A stretch of 64,000 nt of DNA. Origin: Gemmata massiliana (lineage in GTDB: Bacteria > Planctomycetota > Planctomycetia > Gemmatales > Gemmataceae). The position numbers and the translations under genes are program-made. Of this stretch, positions 9,316 to 20,265 are shown one piece after another. The stretch's first letter is position 1, and each line of letters opens with the position of its first letter. Where the stretch lies: the NCBI RefSeq assembly GCF_901538265.1, contig NZ_LR593886.1, positions 2,712,843-2,776,842 of the forward strand. The letters run 5' to 3'. A model generated the notes under the pieces. The model ran no database searches and had not been told where the DNA came from. It saw only the letters and a program-made list of their open reading frames with translations.

Positions 9316-11931
9316 ATGACCGCGACGCTCACCACCACCGTCCTGATCGTTGAAGACGACCCCGGGATCGCCGAACTCGAGCGCGTGCGCCTGGAAGAGG
9401 CCGGGTACGACGTTCAGATCGCGTACACGACGGAGGAGGCGCTGCTCACGGTCGGGCGCGGCGAGGTGGATCTCGTGCTCCTCGATTACCGCTTGCCGGG
9501 CGACCTGAACGGGCTGGAGTTCTACGCCCGCGTCAAGGAGTCCGGGTACGACCTGCCGGTGATCCTGGTGACCGGGTTCGGCAACGAGGCCACCGTGATC
9601 CAGGCCATGCGCGTCGGGATCCGGGACTTCGTCACCAAGTCCCTGGAGTACCTCGACTACCTCCCGGAGGCGGTGGCGCGGGTGCTGCGCCAGGTGGGGA
9701 CCGAGCGCCGGCTGGTCGAGTCCGAGGCGCTCCTGGCCGGGGTGATCGAGTCGGCCAAGGACGCGCTCATCGTGATCGGGGCGGACCGGCGCGTGAGCCT
9801 GTTCAACCCGGCCGCCGAGCGCATGTTCGGGTGCGCGATGGAGGACGCCCTGGGGCAACTGATTACCGACTTCATCCCCGACGAACTCCAACCGGCGTCC
9901 AGCGACGCGGACGATGCCGGCGCGGACTTCGTGAGCCGCCGGTTGCGCACCGGGGCGGAGGGGGTCCGGGCGAGCGGGGAGCGGTTCCCGCTCGAGGCGT
10001 CGGTGTCGCGCGGGCAGGCGGACGGGCGCCGGTTCTACACACTCGTGGTGCGCGACATCACCGAGCGCAAGCGCGCGGAGGACGCGCAGAAACTGTTCCG
10101 CGCGCTGATCGACCGGGCGACCGACTCGATCGAGGTGATCGACCCGCGAACGGGCCGGTTCCTCGACGTGAACGAGACCGCGTGCGCGACCTACGGGTAC
10201 ACGCGGGCCGAGTTCCTCGCGCTGAGCGCCTCTGCTACCGATACACGACCCCTGGCCGAGCTGATCGCCGACTGGCACCGGGCCGACGGGCAGATCATTG
10301 AGAGCGTCCACCGGCGCAAGAACGGCTCGACGTTCCCGGTGGAAGTGAGCCTGAACTTCGTCGACCTGGACCGCGAGTACCTCGTCGCGGTGGTGCGCGA
10401 CGTCACCGAGCGCAAGCGCGCGGGGGAGGCCCTGCGCCGGAGTGAGGCGCTGCTCCGCCGGGCCGAATCGATGGCCCACGTCGCCGGGTGGGTCTACGAA
10501 CTGGCGAGCGAGTCCTACGTCAGTTCGGAGGAGGGGGCGCTGATCTACGGGTGCGCGCCCGGCACGCACGCGGCCGGGCTCATGACCGCCCGGGCGCACC
10601 CGGACGACCGCCCGGACCTGGAGTCCGCGCTCCGCGAGGCCCGGGTCGGGGTGCCGTTCGCGATCGAGCACCGGGTCGTTGTCGAGGGGCAGGTCAAGTG
10701 GGTGAGCGTGCGCGGGGAACCGGAGATCGGGGCCGACGGGCGCGTCGTGCGGGTCATCGGGGTCACCCAGGACGTCACCGCCCGGCGGCACCTGGAGGAC
10801 CAGTTCCGCCAGGCGCAGAAGATGGAAGCGTTCGGCCAGCTCGCGGGCGGGGTCGCGCACGACTTCAACAACCTCCTCACGGTTATTAACGGGTACAGCG
10901 AACTCGCGCTGGCCCAGCTCCCGAGCGCGAACCCGATGCGCGAGGACATCGCCGCGGTCCGGGACGCGGGGGAGCGCGCCGCCGGGCTGACGAGCCAGCT
11001 CCTGTCGTTCAGCCGCCGGGCGCGCCTGGAGCCACAGGTGCTGGACCCGAACGCGGTGGTCGGCGACACAGGAAAGATGCTCCGGCGCCTGATCGGGGAG
11101 AACATCTCCCTGACGACCACTCTGGACCCGGCGGTCCACCGGGTGCGCGTGGACCCGGGGCAGATGGGCCAGATCCTGATCAACCTCGCCGTGAACGCGC
11201 GCGACGCGATGCCCGACGGCGGGCAGTTGACCATCGAGACGCAGAACGTCGAACTCGACGGCGAGTACGCCCGCGTGCACCACGGCACCACCGGTGGGCA
11301 CCACGTGATGATCGCGGTGACGGACACCGGGACCGGGATGCCCCCGGACGTGAAGGCCCGGATCTTCGAGCCGTTCTTCACCACGAAGGGCGTCGGCAAG
11401 GGGACCGGGCTGGGGCTCGCGACCGTGTACGGCATCGTGAAACAGAGCGGCGGGCACGTGGAGGTGTACAGCGAGGTCGGGGTCGGTACCTCGTTCAAGG
11501 TCTACCTGCCGGCGGTCGGCGACGTGTCCGAAGACACGAACGCGGCCCCGGCCGAGGTGCGCGGGGGAACGGAGTCGGTTCTGCTGGTCGAGGACCAGGC
11601 CGACGTGCGCAAGTTCGGCCAGCAGGTACTCCGAGGGTACGGGTACACGGTCCTCGCGGCCGCGAACGGGAAAGACGCGGCGCGCGTGCTGGAGGACCAA
11701 CCCGTCGTGGACATTCTGGTCACCGACGTGGTGATGCCGGGGGCGAACGGGCGCGAACTGGCCGAGAGCCTGAAGGTCCGGTACCCGGGACTCAAGGTTC
11801 TGTTCCTGAGCGGGTACACCGACGACGCGGTGATCCGTCACGGGATCTTGGGGACCGGCGACTCCTTCCTTCAGAAACCGTTCACCCCGAGCGCTCTGGC
11901 CCGCAAGGTGCGCGAGATCCTGGACCGGTAA
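9316..11931 (+). CDS. Hybrid histidine kinase REC-PAS-PAS-PAS-HisKA-HATPase-REC
   Basis: 871 residues, soluble. An N-terminal receiver (about 8-125) has Asp57 in VLLDYRLPG. Three PAS-like domains follow (about 135-255, 257-368 and 378-490), the last with an [22 protein letters not shown] linker. The HisKA has His515 in [14 protein letters not shown], the form typical of PAS-linked phosphorelay kinases. The ATPase has [10 protein letters not shown] (623-632), DTGTGM (670-675) and GKGTGLGLA (694-702). A C-terminal receiver has Asp804 in [12 protein letters not shown] receiver on each end suggests the kinase is itself controlled by phosphorylation, possibly by the upstream kinase, and can pass phosphate on. 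It ends 91 bases before the convergent MCP gene. Confidence 0.93.
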   Translation: MTATLTTTVLIVEDDPGIAELERVRLEEAGYDVQIAYTTEEALLTVGRGEVDLVLLDYRLPGDLNGLEFYARVKESGYDLPVILVTGFGNEATVIQAMRVGIRDFVTKSLEYLDYLPEAVARVLRQVGTERRLVESEALLAGVIESAKDALIVIGADRRVSLFNPAAERMFGCAMEDALGQLITDFIPDELQPASSDADDAGADFVSRRLRTGAEGVRASGERFPLEASVSRGQADGRRFYTLVVRDITERKRAEDAQKLFRALIDRATDSIEVIDPRTGRFLDVNETACATYGYTRAEFLALSASATDTRPLAELIADWHRADGQIIESVHRRKNGSTFPVEVSLNFVDLDREYLVAVVRDVTERKRAGEALRRSEALLRRAESMAHVAGWVYELASESYVSSEEGALIYGCAPGTHAAGLMTARAHPDDRPDLESALREARVGVPFAIEHRVVVEGQVKWVSVRGEPEIGADGRVVRVIGVTQDVTARRHLEDQFRQAQKMEAFGQLAGGVAHDFNNLLTVINGYSELALAQLPSANPMREDIAAVRDAGERAAGLTSQLLSFSRRARLEPQVLDPNAVVGDTGKMLRRLIGENISLTTTLDPAVHRVRVDPGQMGQILINLAVNARDAMPDGGQLTIETQNVELDGEYARVHHGTTGGHHVMIAVTDTGTGMPPDVKARIFEPFFTTKGVGKGTGLGLATVYGIVKQSGGHVEVYSEVGVGTSFKVYLPAVGDVSEDTNAAPAEVRGGTESVLLVEDQADVRKFGQQVLRGYGYTVLAAANGKDAARVLEDQPVVDILVTDVVMPGANGRELAESLKVRYPGLKVLFLSGYTDDAVIRHGILGTGDSFLQKPFTPSALARKVREILDR

Positions 11932-11971
11932 AGCCCGGTGAACCAGCGACCCGCGACGGGAGCAACAAAAA

Positions 11972-12001
11972 TGAGCGGCCGGGAGTTACCCGGCCGCTCA
12001 C
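11972..12001 (-). terminator. Intrinsic terminator of the MCP gene
   Basis: A perfect 11-bp stem (11973-11983 paired with 11989-11999, loop AGTTA) lies between convergent genes. Read on the minus strand it is followed at once by ATTTTTGTTG, so it best serves the cheW-mcp operon. The plus-strand side lacks a T run but may also stop the kinase transcript. Confidence 0.85.
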
Positions 12002-12022
12002 TGCGTTTCGTTGCACCGCGGA

Positions 12023-14347
12023 CTAGAACTCGGTGAACCCGTCGTCGCCGTTGCCGCCGAGACGGTCGAGTTCGTGGCCGCGCCCGTTGCCGTTGGAGTG
12101 CCCGTTGCTCATCGCGCGGGCCACCGCGGGCCGGGGCTTGGTCGGCGGGGCCTTTGCCCGAGCCGACCTGGAGGCCGGGCGCGAGACTGAGCGCCCTTCT
12201 TCACTGAGCTTGAACCGCGCGACGAGGTCGCGGAGCTGGGCCGCTTGGTCCGTGAGGGTCTGCGCGGTGGCCGACATCTCCTCGGTCTGAGAGGCGTTCT
12301 TCTGGGTCACCGCGTCCATCTGGGAGACGGCCTTGTTGACCTGCTCGATCCCCACCGACTGCTCCTTACCGGCCGCCGCGATCTCGGTGATGATGTCCGT
12401 CACGCGCTTCACGCTCGTCACGATCTCGCCCAGCGTGGAACCGGATTGATTGACCAGTTCGGTTCCGGCGTCGACCTTCTTGACCGAGTCCTCGATGAGG
12501 GACTTGATCTCTTTCGCGGACGTGGCCGAACGTTGAGCTAGGTTGCGAACTTCGGACGCGACCACCGCGAACCCGCGCCCCTGTTCGCCGGCTCGTGCCG
12601 CTTCGACAGCGGCGTTCAGGGCGAGCAGGTTGGTCTGGAACGCGATCTCGTCGATCGTCGTAATAATGTCGGCGATCTTCTTCGACGACTGATTGATCTC
12701 GCTCATCGCTTCGACCGCGTTGCCAACGACTTGCCCGCCCTTCTCGGCGACGTCCCGGGAACTGCTGGCGAGCTGCCGCGCTTGCTGGGCGCTGTCCGCG
12801 TTCTGGCGCACGGTCGCGGTGATTTCTTCGAGGGTGCTGGCCGTTTCTTCCAGGCTACTCGCTTGCTCTTGAGCGCCCGTCGAGATCTCGTCGCTGGCGC
12901 TGGACAATTGGCCCGAGGCGTCCGCCAGTTGCTCGGACACTTCGCGCACGCCCTCCAGGGCGGTTCGGACCGACACAACGGCCTTGTTGAGCGCCGCGGC
13001 CATCTGCCCGACTTCGTCGGTGCCCAGGTTCGGGGCCTCTTGGGTGAAGTCGCCGGCGGCGAGCGCGCTCACCGAGGTCATGATGGCGGCAACCTTCTGT
13101 TGCAGTTCGACCGCGTCTTCCTTGATCTTCTGTTCCATGTTCTTCGTGGCCGTAATGTCGGTCGCGAATTTGACGACCTTGTACGGCTTGCCGTTGAGGT
13201 CCAGGATCGGGTTGTACGAGCCCTGAATCCAGACCTCCTTTCCGCCCTTGCCGATGCGCTTGAACTCGCTCGCCACGTACTCCCCGCGGTTGAGGCGGCT
13301 CCAGAAGTCGCGGTACTCGGGGCTCGAGCCGTAGGCCGGCTCGATGAACATACTGTGGTTGCGCCCCTGGATCTCGGGCAGGCTGTACCCCATCGTGCGC
13401 AGGAAGTTCTCGTTGGCCCTGACGATCGTCCCGTCGAGCTTGAATTCGATCACCGCCTGGGCGCGATCAATGGCCGCGATTTGGCCCATGTAATCCGCGT
13501 TCTCCGCGCGCTGCTTGCCGACCGCTTCCCAGTTGACCTTGTCCTGTTGGAGCGCGGTGTGGATGCCGGTGACCGTGGCGTTGAGGGCCGTGCCCATCTG
13601 CCCGAACTCATCGGTCGAGGTCACCGCGGCCTTCTGCGTCAGGTCGCCCGAGGCCACCGCCTGGAGTACTTTCACGGTGGTGTTCAGCGGGTTCACGATC
13701 AGGTTGCGGAAGAAGATCCCGAGGCCGATGGCGACGATCACCGCGCCCCCGATCACCGCGTACATGGTGGTCTTGGACGACTCGAACTGTTCTTTGGCCT
13801 CCTTGGATTCGCGCTCGGCGATCTCGCCCTGGAGGTCGCACAATTCGTTCAACAGCGCGCTCACCTTGGTCGCGTTGGGACCGGACGCGAAACACAGTTT
13901 CTCGGCCTTTTCGATGTCGCCGGACTTGAGGGCCGCCATCGTGGACTCGTGGTCCCGGCGGAACTCTTCCAGGCGCGGCGTGTACTCGGCCCAGATCTTC
14001 TTTTCCTTGTCGATCATGGGGAACGCTTCGTAGCGCTTCTGCGCTTCCCGAGCCTTGGCCCAGGCCGCGTCTTGTGCGCCGGCGGCCTGGGACCGGCTCG
14101 CCTCGTCCTTGTTACCGGCGGCCATGAGCATGGAGCGCTCGGCCCGCTGAACCGCACTGAGGCCGCTCCGCAGGTCGGTCACCGCCCGGAGCGACGGGAG
14201 CAAGTTCCCGTTGGCGTTTTCCAGGGAATGGTTGATCTGGGTCATGGACCGAATGCCCCAGAGCCCGACGGCCGCGCACGCGACCGCGAGCACGAGGAAC
14301 CCCCCGATGAGGCGCGTACCGATCCCCAGGTTATTGAATTTCGTCAT
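12023..14347 (-). CDS. Methyl-accepting chemotaxis protein with PAS domain
   Basis: 774 residues from the ATG at 14347; longer in-frame starts overlap cheW and encode non-family sequence. TM1 is about 12-34 and TM2 about 195-216. The periplasmic segment between is helical, as in four-helix-bundle ligand domains. Then come HAMP (about 214-268), a PAS domain (about 290-400), a second HAMP-like segment (about 418-465), and the signalling hairpin whose tip covers [20 protein letters not shown] and continues through [15 protein letters not shown]. Glutamate/glutamine pairs flank the tip for methylation. A flexible, basic and Gly/Asn-rich tail ends in GFTEF, which fits a CheR/CheB tether pattern. 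It sits just downstream of cheW. Confidence 0.92.
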   Translation of the reverse strand: MTKFNNLGIGTRLIGGFLVLAVACAAVGLWGIRSMTQINHSLENANGNLLPSLRAVTDLRSGLSAVQRAERSMLMAAGNKDEASRSQAAGAQDAAWAKAREAQKRYEAFPMIDKEKKIWAEYTPRLEEFRRDHESTMAALKSGDIEKAEKLCFASGPNATKVSALLNELCDLQGEIAERESKEAKEQFESSKTTMYAVIGGAVIVAIGLGIFFRNLIVNPLNTTVKVLQAVASGDLTQKAAVTSTDEFGQMGTALNATVTGIHTALQQDKVNWEAVGKQRAENADYMGQIAAIDRAQAVIEFKLDGTIVRANENFLRTMGYSLPEIQGRNHSMFIEPAYGSSPEYRDFWSRLNRGEYVASEFKRIGKGGKEVWIQGSYNPILDLNGKPYKVVKFATDITATKNMEQKIKEDAVELQQKVAAIMTSVSALAAGDFTQEAPNLGTDEVGQMAAALNKAVVSVRTALEGVREVSEQLADASGQLSSASDEISTGAQEQASSLEETASTLEEITATVRQNADSAQQARQLASSSRDVAEKGGQVVGNAVEAMSEINQSSKKIADIITTIDEIAFQTNLLALNAAVEAARAGEQGRGFAVVASEVRNLAQRSATSAKEIKSLIEDSVKKVDAGTELVNQSGSTLGEIVTSVKRVTDIITEIAAAGKEQSVGIEQVNKAVSQMDAVTQKNASQTEEMSATAQTLTDQAAQLRDLVARFKLSEEGRSVSRPASRSARAKAPPTKPRPAVARAMSNGHSNGNGRGHELDRLGGNGDDGFTEF

Positions 14348-14447
14348 GGTCTGGTTCCACACAGAGAGAAGGCCATAAATGATATCCTCGGGCCGTACCA
14401 CTGTGCCCGGGCGAGAACTACGGGGCGAACGAATTACGTTGGGCGGC

Positions 14448-14936
14448 TCACGGCGCGAGCGGGCCGGCGCCCCCGTCCGGTGCGCCGACGAGCTTGTCGA
14501 TGTTGAGTAGGGAGACGAGTCTCTCGCCGGTGCGCGCGATCCCGTTGAGGAACGAGACGTCGACGCCCGCGCCCAGGTCCGGTGTCGGGACCATCTCTTT
14601 GGGTTCCACGTTGAGCACGTCGGACACCGCGTCCACGACGAGTCCAACGATCTTGGTGCCCACGGTGACCACGACGATGACGGTGAACACGGTGTACTCG
14701 GCCTCGCTCAGCCCGAGCCGGGTGCGCAGGTCGATGATCGGGACTACCGCGCCGCGCAGGTTCATGACCCCTTTGACTTCTCGGGGCGTGTTGGGCAGCG
14801 GGGTGATTTTCGAGTACCCCTTGATTTCCTGCACGCGCAGGATCTCCAGCCCGTACTCCTCGTCACCCAAGCAGAACGTCAGGAACTGGCTCACATCGGG
14901 GGAGCCGGTCAGGTCGCTTGTGTTAGCAGTGCTCAC
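14448..14936 (-). CDS. cheW: Chemotaxis adaptor CheW
   Basis: 162 residues from the GTG at 14936, preceded by GAGAGA; a TTG four codons upstream is an alternative. The family pattern is clear: [20 protein letters not shown] at the N-terminus, then INPLP-like [23 protein letters not shown] and a C-terminal [13 protein letters not shown]. CheW links chemoreceptors to the CheA kinase. The MCP gene follows after 100 bases on the same strand, so the two probably share a transcript. No cheA, cheR, cheB or cheY lies in the window, so this pair must plug into a kinase encoded elsewhere. Confidence 0.92.
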   Translation of the reverse strand: MSTANTSDLTGSPDVSQFLTFCLGDEEYGLEILRVQEIKGYSKITPLPNTPREVKGVMNLRGAVVPIIDLRTRLGLSEAEYTVFTVIVVVTVGTKIVGLVVDAVSDVLNVEPKEMVPTPDLGAGVDVSFLNGIARTGERLVSLLNIDKLVGAPDGGAGPLAP

Positions 14937-15319
14937 AGGATCTCTCAACAGGGGCGCGGGACAAACGAAACGTAGCGGTGCCCGCGAACCGGGCCGCGCC
15001 CCCCGATCGGCGCGCCGTCCCCGTCGTATGCGGATCTCGCCACTTGTTATTCTTATCGAATGACGATGGAGAAAATTGCTACCGGTCCGCGCGCATGGGC
15101 CGCACGGGGGCGGGTACCGCTCCCGGGACGCTTGGTAGGATAATCACCACCGGTTCGTGGGGCGTTTGGCGCGTCGTAACTCGCGCGACGCCCTCGCGGC
15201 GCAGACCGGCGCCGCTCGAGTTCGTTTCGTCGGTACCACGCCCGTTTCGTGCCCGAAGTGCTGCGACGCAGAGATGCCTGCGATCGCGAACACAATTACC
15301 CGTGCCGAGATGTACGATT
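14937..15319. other. Intergenic region between cheW and the GGCT-like gene
   Basis: About 380 bases between divergent genes. Several short frames are open on both strands, but none has a recognisable product or ribosome binding site. I see no repeat or RNA structure here. It presumably holds the cheW-mcp promoter. Confidence 0.35.
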
Positions 15320-15688
15320 GTGGCAACAACGAAAACTCTCTTATTCGTATATGGCACACTAAAACGTGGCGGGCGCAATTATCCGCGGATCGCGCACCAG
15401 GAGTTTATTGCGGAAGTGGTGACTGCGGCACGATATCGGGTGATTGATCTCGGGCCTTACCCCGGGCTGATTTGTGACGCGATCAATGGTTTCGCGGTCC
15501 ACGGGGAGCTGTTTGCTGTGGACGCACGCGGGCTTGCGGAACTGGACGAGTTCGAGGACGTCCCGAACTTGTTCGTGCGCGACCGCGTCGAGATTCCCGG
15601 GTACGAACCGGTATGGGCCTACTACACGAACGTCCCCGCTCCCGCGGGCGCGCGAACCGGTGATCGCTGGCCGCTCACGGGCGGGTAG
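15320..15688 (+). CDS. Gamma-glutamylcyclotransferase-like (AIG2/GGCT) protein
   Basis: About 122 residues from a GTG at 15320. The frame is open much further upstream, but family similarity begins exactly there with VYGTLKRGG, the nucleotide-free glycine loop of the GGCT fold. The conserved acidic residue is in LDEFED (Glu79 in this numbering), and the C-terminal [11 protein letters not shown] strand is typical. Members cyclise gamma-glutamyl peptides or amines to 5-oxoproline, but many small bacterial members are uncharacterised. The start lacks a strong ribosome binding site, so it could be off by a few codons. Confidence 0.75.
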   Translation: MATTKTLLFVYGTLKRGGRNYPRIAHQEFIAEVVTAARYRVIDLGPYPGLICDAINGFAVHGELFAVDARGLAELDEFEDVPNLFVRDRVEIPGYEPVWAYYTNVPAPAGARTGDRWPLTGG

Positions 15689-15707
15689 AGGACCGAAAAT
15701 TTGACCG

Positions 15708-15780
15708 GATCGACGGGATTAACGGGATTGAAGACGGGCTTCTTGCGGTCTTCCTGTCTATCCTGTTAATCCTGTCGAAC
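15708..15780. repeat. Imperfect 21-bp inverted repeat
   Basis: Arms 15708-15728 and 15760-15780 pair over 21 bases with three differences, two of which become G-U pairs in RNA. A shorter inner stem pairs 15730-15735 with 15748-15753. Each arm contains two direct copies of a GGGATT-like unit. The element lies between two plus-strand genes. Confidence 0.7.
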
Positions 15781-15801
15781 GTCTTCTTCGGAGGCCCGGT
15801 C

Positions 15802-18174
15802 ATGCGATCCCGCCTGTTCGCCTTCCTGCTGTGCGCGGTGTGTGCGCTCGCGTTTTCCGCTTCGGGCACTGCGCAACCCAAGGAGAAATCGAAAGAGAAG
15901 GGGAAGCCGAACAAGCTCGCGAAGGAGAGCAGCCCGTACTTACTCCAACACGCCTACAACCCGGTCGAGTGGTACCCGTGGGGGCCGGAAGCGTTCGAGC
16001 GCGCGAAGAAAGAGAAGAAGCTGATCTTCTTGTCGATCGGCTACAGCGCGTGTCACTGGTGCCACGTGATGGAGCGCGAGTCGTTCTCCAACGCCGAAAT
16101 CGCGAAGATCCTCAACACGAATTTCGTGTGCATCAAAGTCGACCGAGAAGAGCGCCCGGACGTCGACGAGATCTACATGACCGCTCTGCAAGCGAGCGAC
16201 CAGCAGGGCGGGTGGCCGCTGAGCATGTTCCTCACGCCCGAGGGCAAACCGATCTTCGGCGCGACCTACTTCCCGCCCGAAGACAAGAAGGTCGGCGAGG
16301 ACACGATTCCCGGGTTCAAGACGGTGCTCGGCAAGGTCATCGAGTTCGATAAGGACCGCGCCGACCTGGAAGCGCAAGCGGAGCGCATCGCGAAGCGCAC
16401 GATCGAAATGCTCGACGCGAACAGTCGCATCGTCGCGCTCGTGCCGATCAAGCGCGAACTGGTGACCGGGGGCGTGGATGCGTTCGACATCGACCCAGAG
16501 CACGGCGGCACCGGGAACAAGCGGCGCGACTTCCGCGGGACGAAGTTCCCGCGCCCGCCCGTGTGGGGGTTCCTGCTCGCGCAGAGCAAGAAACCGGGCA
16601 ACGAGCGGCTCGCGAAGTTGACCAACACCACGCTCGCGAAGATGCTCGAAGGGGGTATCTACGATCACCTCGGCGGCGGGTTCCACCGCTACAGCACCGA
16701 GCGCACGTGGACCGTGCCGCACTTCGAGAAGATGCTCTACGACAACGGGCAGTTGGTCGAACTGTACAGCGAGGCCCACGCGCTCGACCCGCGCCCGGAG
16801 TACAAGCGCGTGGTGGCCGAGACGCTCGGGTTCATCAAGCGCGAAATGACGGCGCCGGAGAAGGGCTTCTACTCCGCACTCGATGCGGACAGCAACGAGA
16901 AGGAAGGCGAGTTCTACGTCTGGACCGCGGACGAGATCAAAAAGGTACTCGGTGCCGATGCGGATGTCGCGCTGTTCAAGGCGGTGTACGGTGTCACGAG
17001 CCCGAACTTCGAGGAGAAGTTCCACATCCTGCGGTTGCCGAAGGCGCTCTCGGAGATCGCAAAGGAGCAGAAGCTGACCGAGGCGGAACTGCTCGCCAAA
17101 CTTGAGCCACTGAAGAAGAAACTGTTCGACGTGCGCGCGAAACGCGAGCGCCCGTTCCTGGACACAAAAATCATCACCGCCTGGAACGGGCAAATGATTG
17201 CCGGGTACGCGAAGGCCGGGGAGGTTTTCAAAGAGAAGGCGTACACACAGGCGGCAACGGACGCGGCGGATTTCGTTCTCACGCGGATGCGCGACAAGGA
17301 CGGGCGCCTGCTCCGCATCTTCGCCGCGCCGCCGGGCGAGAAACCGACCGCGAAGGGCGCCGCGTTCATTGACGATTATGCCTATTTGATTCACGGCTTG
17401 CTGAACCTGCACGACGCGACCGGCGAACAGAAGTGGCTCGACGCCGCGAAGCAGCTCACCGACCTCGCGGTGAAGCACTACGGCGACGCGGTTGGCGGCG
17501 GGTTCTTCTTCACCGCGGCGGATAGCGAGAAACTCTTTGCGCGGTCGAAGGACAGTTACGACGGCGTGCAACCGTCGGGCAACTCGCAGATGGCCCGTAA
17601 TCTGCTTCGGCTCGGGGTGAAGCTGAAGGACGACAGCTACCGCGATCGCGGGATTCGCACGGTCAAATCGTTCTCGTTGGCGCTGAGCACTAACCCCACG
17701 AGCATGCCGCTCATGCTCCGCACGCTCGACGAGTTGCTCGATGCGGCCGGCGAACCCGACAAGTCCGCGCAGAAGGACAACCCGAAGCCGAAGAAGCCGA
17801 AGGAATCGGCCGACGTCGTGACGCCCAAACTCACGCTCGACGCGCCGAAGGACGGGAAGCGAACGTTCGCGCTCGCGCTGACTGTTGAGGCCCCGTGGCA
17901 CCTGTACGCGAACCCGGTCGGTTCGGAGATGCTGATCGAATCTCAGACCGAAGTGATCGTGTACGTCGGCGGCAAAAAGGTCGAGGCCAAAGTGGAGTAC
18001 CCGAAGGGGAAAGAGTTGACCGATTCGACCGGCTCGAAATACTTCGTGTACGAGGGTTCGGCGACGATTCGGGGAACGTTCCCCACCGGGGGAGGAGAAG
18101 TCGAGGTTCGGGTGAAACTGAACGCCTGCAAGGAAGGGCTGTGCCTTCCCCCCAGCGAACTGAAACTGAAGTGA
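15802..18174 (+). CDS. DUF255 thioredoxin-domain protein fused to DsbD-alpha-like domain
   Basis: 790 residues with a signal peptide (about 1-24) and a good GGAGG site before the ATG. The N-terminal thioredoxin-like DUF255 domain has [18 protein letters not shown] and the active-site CHWC at 84-87. A large (alpha/alpha)-barrel-like region follows (about 200-620) with the [21 protein letters not shown] signature found in the YyaL/SPATA20 family. After a Lys/Pro linker (about 650-675), residues about 676-790 resemble the DsbD N-terminal domain, ending with [10 protein letters not shown], where Cys776 and Cys781 match the redox pair. The role is not established for the family; export and two thiol pairs suggest periplasmic redox work. 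Confidence 0.85.
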   Translation: MRSRLFAFLLCAVCALAFSASGTAQPKEKSKEKGKPNKLAKESSPYLLQHAYNPVEWYPWGPEAFERAKKEKKLIFLSIGYSACHWCHVMERESFSNAEIAKILNTNFVCIKVDREERPDVDEIYMTALQASDQQGGWPLSMFLTPEGKPIFGATYFPPEDKKVGEDTIPGFKTVLGKVIEFDKDRADLEAQAERIAKRTIEMLDANSRIVALVPIKRELVTGGVDAFDIDPEHGGTGNKRRDFRGTKFPRPPVWGFLLAQSKKPGNERLAKLTNTTLAKMLEGGIYDHLGGGFHRYSTERTWTVPHFEKMLYDNGQLVELYSEAHALDPRPEYKRVVAETLGFIKREMTAPEKGFYSALDADSNEKEGEFYVWTADEIKKVLGADADVALFKAVYGVTSPNFEEKFHILRLPKALSEIAKEQKLTEAELLAKLEPLKKKLFDVRAKRERPFLDTKIITAWNGQMIAGYAKAGEVFKEKAYTQAATDAADFVLTRMRDKDGRLLRIFAAPPGEKPTAKGAAFIDDYAYLIHGLLNLHDATGEQKWLDAAKQLTDLAVKHYGDAVGGGFFFTAADSEKLFARSKDSYDGVQPSGNSQMARNLLRLGVKLKDDSYRDRGIRTVKSFSLALSTNPTSMPLMLRTLDELLDAAGEPDKSAQKDNPKPKKPKESADVVTPKLTLDAPKDGKRTFALALTVEAPWHLYANPVGSEMLIESQTEVIVYVGGKKVEAKVEYPKGKELTDSTGSKYFVYEGSATIRGTFPTGGGEVEVRVKLNACKEGLCLPPSELKLK

Positions 18175-18220
18175 CGGGCGCGGTTAGCGCACTCACACAG
18201 TCATCGGTCGCCCGCCGACC

Positions 18221-20155
18221 TTACTTCTGTCGTTCGCGGATGTCCGCGGCCGCGAACGTGTGCCCGGTGTGGCACCCGGTGCAGTAATGGTAGCCGTTCG
18301 CGCGGATGCCGCTGTAGTGGTCACCCGCGATGGCGTAGAACGTGGGGGCGCGGCCGTTGCCGCCCTTCGTCGGCGCGGTCCATTTCGCAACTTTACCGTC
18401 CGCATTCAGCCCGACCACGACGGTCGGGGTCGAGGGATCGGCCGGAACCCAGGTGTACAACTTCCCCTCGTCGTTGAGCGGCGCGACCGTTAATTTCTCC
18501 CACGAACCGGTGATTCGCGGTTGGGTCGGATCGTCGAACCGGTCCCGGTAAGAGGCGTAGAACGCGACCGAACGTACATCGGGTGGCGGTAAGATGGCCG
18601 GCGCCCGGTAGCCCGTCGGTTTGTTGGGCGCACGCGGGTCCGGGATCGGCGAGCGAATCGGGTCCGGCGCGTCCGGCGGATCGATGTACATGGCGTCGAG
18701 AACCGAGGCGTTCTCGATGTACCCGCTCGGCCCAGTGTGTTCGCGCCCGCCGACGAGTTTGAGTTTCGCGGGGCGGGCGAACCCGGTCGCGGCTGGCTCC
18801 GCGCGAACAACCGGTTCGGGCGTCAGCGCTCGTGCATAAACGGCAACCGGCTCCGCGTCCACGAGTGCGGGGTCGTCGAACACGAGTTGTGGAGCGGAGG
18901 GCGTGCCGGCCCAGTCGTCCGAGGTGGTGTAGAGTCCGAACGCGCCCGGCGCTGCTTCGACCGGGGACGCGGCGAAGAGGACTGACCCGCCGGGGCACGC
19001 GGATGGGCACCCGGCGGACAACTCGCGCCCGTCCGCGTCCCGGCTGGGGCCGAACGAGAGTTCGCCGCCCGTGCTCGGCATTTCTGCGCTCGCGCCAAGC
19101 GAACTCGGAGCCGAGCGGAGGTGCCCCCAATCGGCCTGGGCCAGTCGCATACGCCCGGCCGGGCCTTCTGTCATGAACGCGATGCGCCCATTAAAGAGCG
19201 GGCGCGGGCGCCAGACCGGTTCCGGGCACTTGACCGCATAGCCGAAATCGGCCCCGTTGGGCGTGACCCGTGCGGCCATCCAGTGGTCCGGAGGGCGCGT
19301 CGCGAACGTGCCGCCCGTAGATACCGGGCGCACGTCCGAAAGGTCCGCCGTTATCACTTCTCGGTTCCGGCTCCACAAACTGAACACGATCATGTCCTGG
19401 GAGACGAGGACGGGCCAGCGATCGTTGTTGCGGTTCGCGGACCGCAGGGTCGGGGTTCCGCCGATCGGCATCACCCAGATTTGCATGGCGCGCCGCGCGT
19501 GGTCGCGCCCCAAGTCCGGCACCCGACTCGACGCGAATGCGATCCCGGCTGGTCCGAGGTCGGTCGGGTCCACGTCGTCGAAGTCGAGGTGTCGGCGCTC
19601 GGTGTCCGGGATTCGCGTGCCGTCGAGCGCGAATCGTAGTGGGGGAAGGGCAATGCACCCGGGATCGTCCGGTCCGCCGGTCAGCGGTTTGAGGTCACTC
19701 CCGTCGACGTTGACCTGATAGATCCGCCAGCGCCCCGCATCGGGGGCCGCCTTTCGCCCGGCAAACAGGACTCGCGTACCGTCGAGCGTGACGGACGGGC
19801 TCATCACGTCGATCAGCGTGCCGCCGTCGGGGAGCACGCGGCCCCACGTCAGTTCGTACACTTTGCCGTTCGTGTCGAGTAACCGCAGACGCCCTTCTTG
19901 TGCCGCCCACGGGATCGTTCCCGGATAGGTGAAACCCTCGGCTTCGGGGGCCGCGGCCTGGAAACTTGCCGGCTCGGAGCGAGACGTGAAGACGACCGGC
20001 ACCGGTGGGTTGGTGCGAACGAACGGGCGCAAGTCGGTGGCTTCGGGCAGTGCGTAGCGGGTGCCTTTCGCGAACAGGAAGTACCACGCGCTTCCGCCGA
20101 TCGCGAGCAACCCGAGGATGGGGAGAGCGAACTTCCAATTCGCGAAGCGACGCAT
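18221..20155 (-). CDS. Membrane-anchored beta-propeller protein with C-terminal CXXCH heme motif
   Basis: 644 residues from the ATG at 20155. An N-terminal anchor (about 9-29) is followed by a long extracytoplasmic region with repeated strands of TolB/WD40-like character (for example GTRVLFAGRK, GRIAFMTEG). The C-terminus ends with YCTGCHTGHTF, giving a single c-type heme site at Cys625, Cys628 and His629. Architecture and the C-terminal TGCHTGHTF segment recall proteins related to the hydrazine synthase alpha subunit, which are widespread in planctomycetes that do not do anammox; this link is inference. No other cytochrome gene is adjacent. It could carry electrons in a periplasmic oxidoreductase. 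Confidence 0.65.
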   Translation of the reverse strand: MRRFANWKFALPILGLLAIGGSAWYFLFAKGTRYALPEATDLRPFVRTNPPVPVVFTSRSEPASFQAAAPEAEGFTYPGTIPWAAQEGRLRLLDTNGKVYELTWGRVLPDGGTLIDVMSPSVTLDGTRVLFAGRKAAPDAGRWRIYQVNVDGSDLKPLTGGPDDPGCIALPPLRFALDGTRIPDTERRHLDFDDVDPTDLGPAGIAFASSRVPDLGRDHARRAMQIWVMPIGGTPTLRSANRNNDRWPVLVSQDMIVFSLWSRNREVITADLSDVRPVSTGGTFATRPPDHWMAARVTPNGADFGYAVKCPEPVWRPRPLFNGRIAFMTEGPAGRMRLAQADWGHLRSAPSSLGASAEMPSTGGELSFGPSRDADGRELSAGCPSACPGGSVLFAASPVEAAPGAFGLYTTSDDWAGTPSAPQLVFDDPALVDAEPVAVYARALTPEPVVRAEPAATGFARPAKLKLVGGREHTGPSGYIENASVLDAMYIDPPDAPDPIRSPIPDPRAPNKPTGYRAPAILPPPDVRSVAFYASYRDRFDDPTQPRITGSWEKLTVAPLNDEGKLYTWVPADPSTPTVVVGLNADGKVAKWTAPTKGGNGRAPTFYAIAGDHYSGIRANGYHYCTGCHTGHTFAAADIRERQK

Positions 20156-20220
20156 GGGGCACCGGTTCGATGAGCACACGGGACGTGCGATGTGGTACGA
20201 AGTGAGTGATGCGGAGAGTG

Positions 20221-20255
20221 CCCTTCCCCCACACAATGTGTGCGCGGGGGAAGGG
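20221..20255 (-). terminator. Hairpin after the DUF1559 gene
   Basis: A perfect 10-bp stem (20221-20230 with 20246-20255) starts 10 bases past the DUF1559 stop on the minus strand. An ACACA/TGTGT inner pairing extends it. No T run follows, so termination strength is uncertain. Confidence 0.5.
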
Positions 20256-20265
20256 TGTGAGGACG

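Noticed and set aside
9127-11841. Long open frame opposite the hybrid kinase (904 codons)
   Set aside because: Shadow of the kinase; low-complexity composition and no motif.
12731-14506. Long open frame opposite the chemoreceptor
   Set aside because: Shadow frame; the minus strand has unmistakable MCP signatures.
15940-17901. Long open frame opposite the DUF255 gene
   Set aside because: Shadow frame; the plus strand carries conserved CHWC and barrel motifs.
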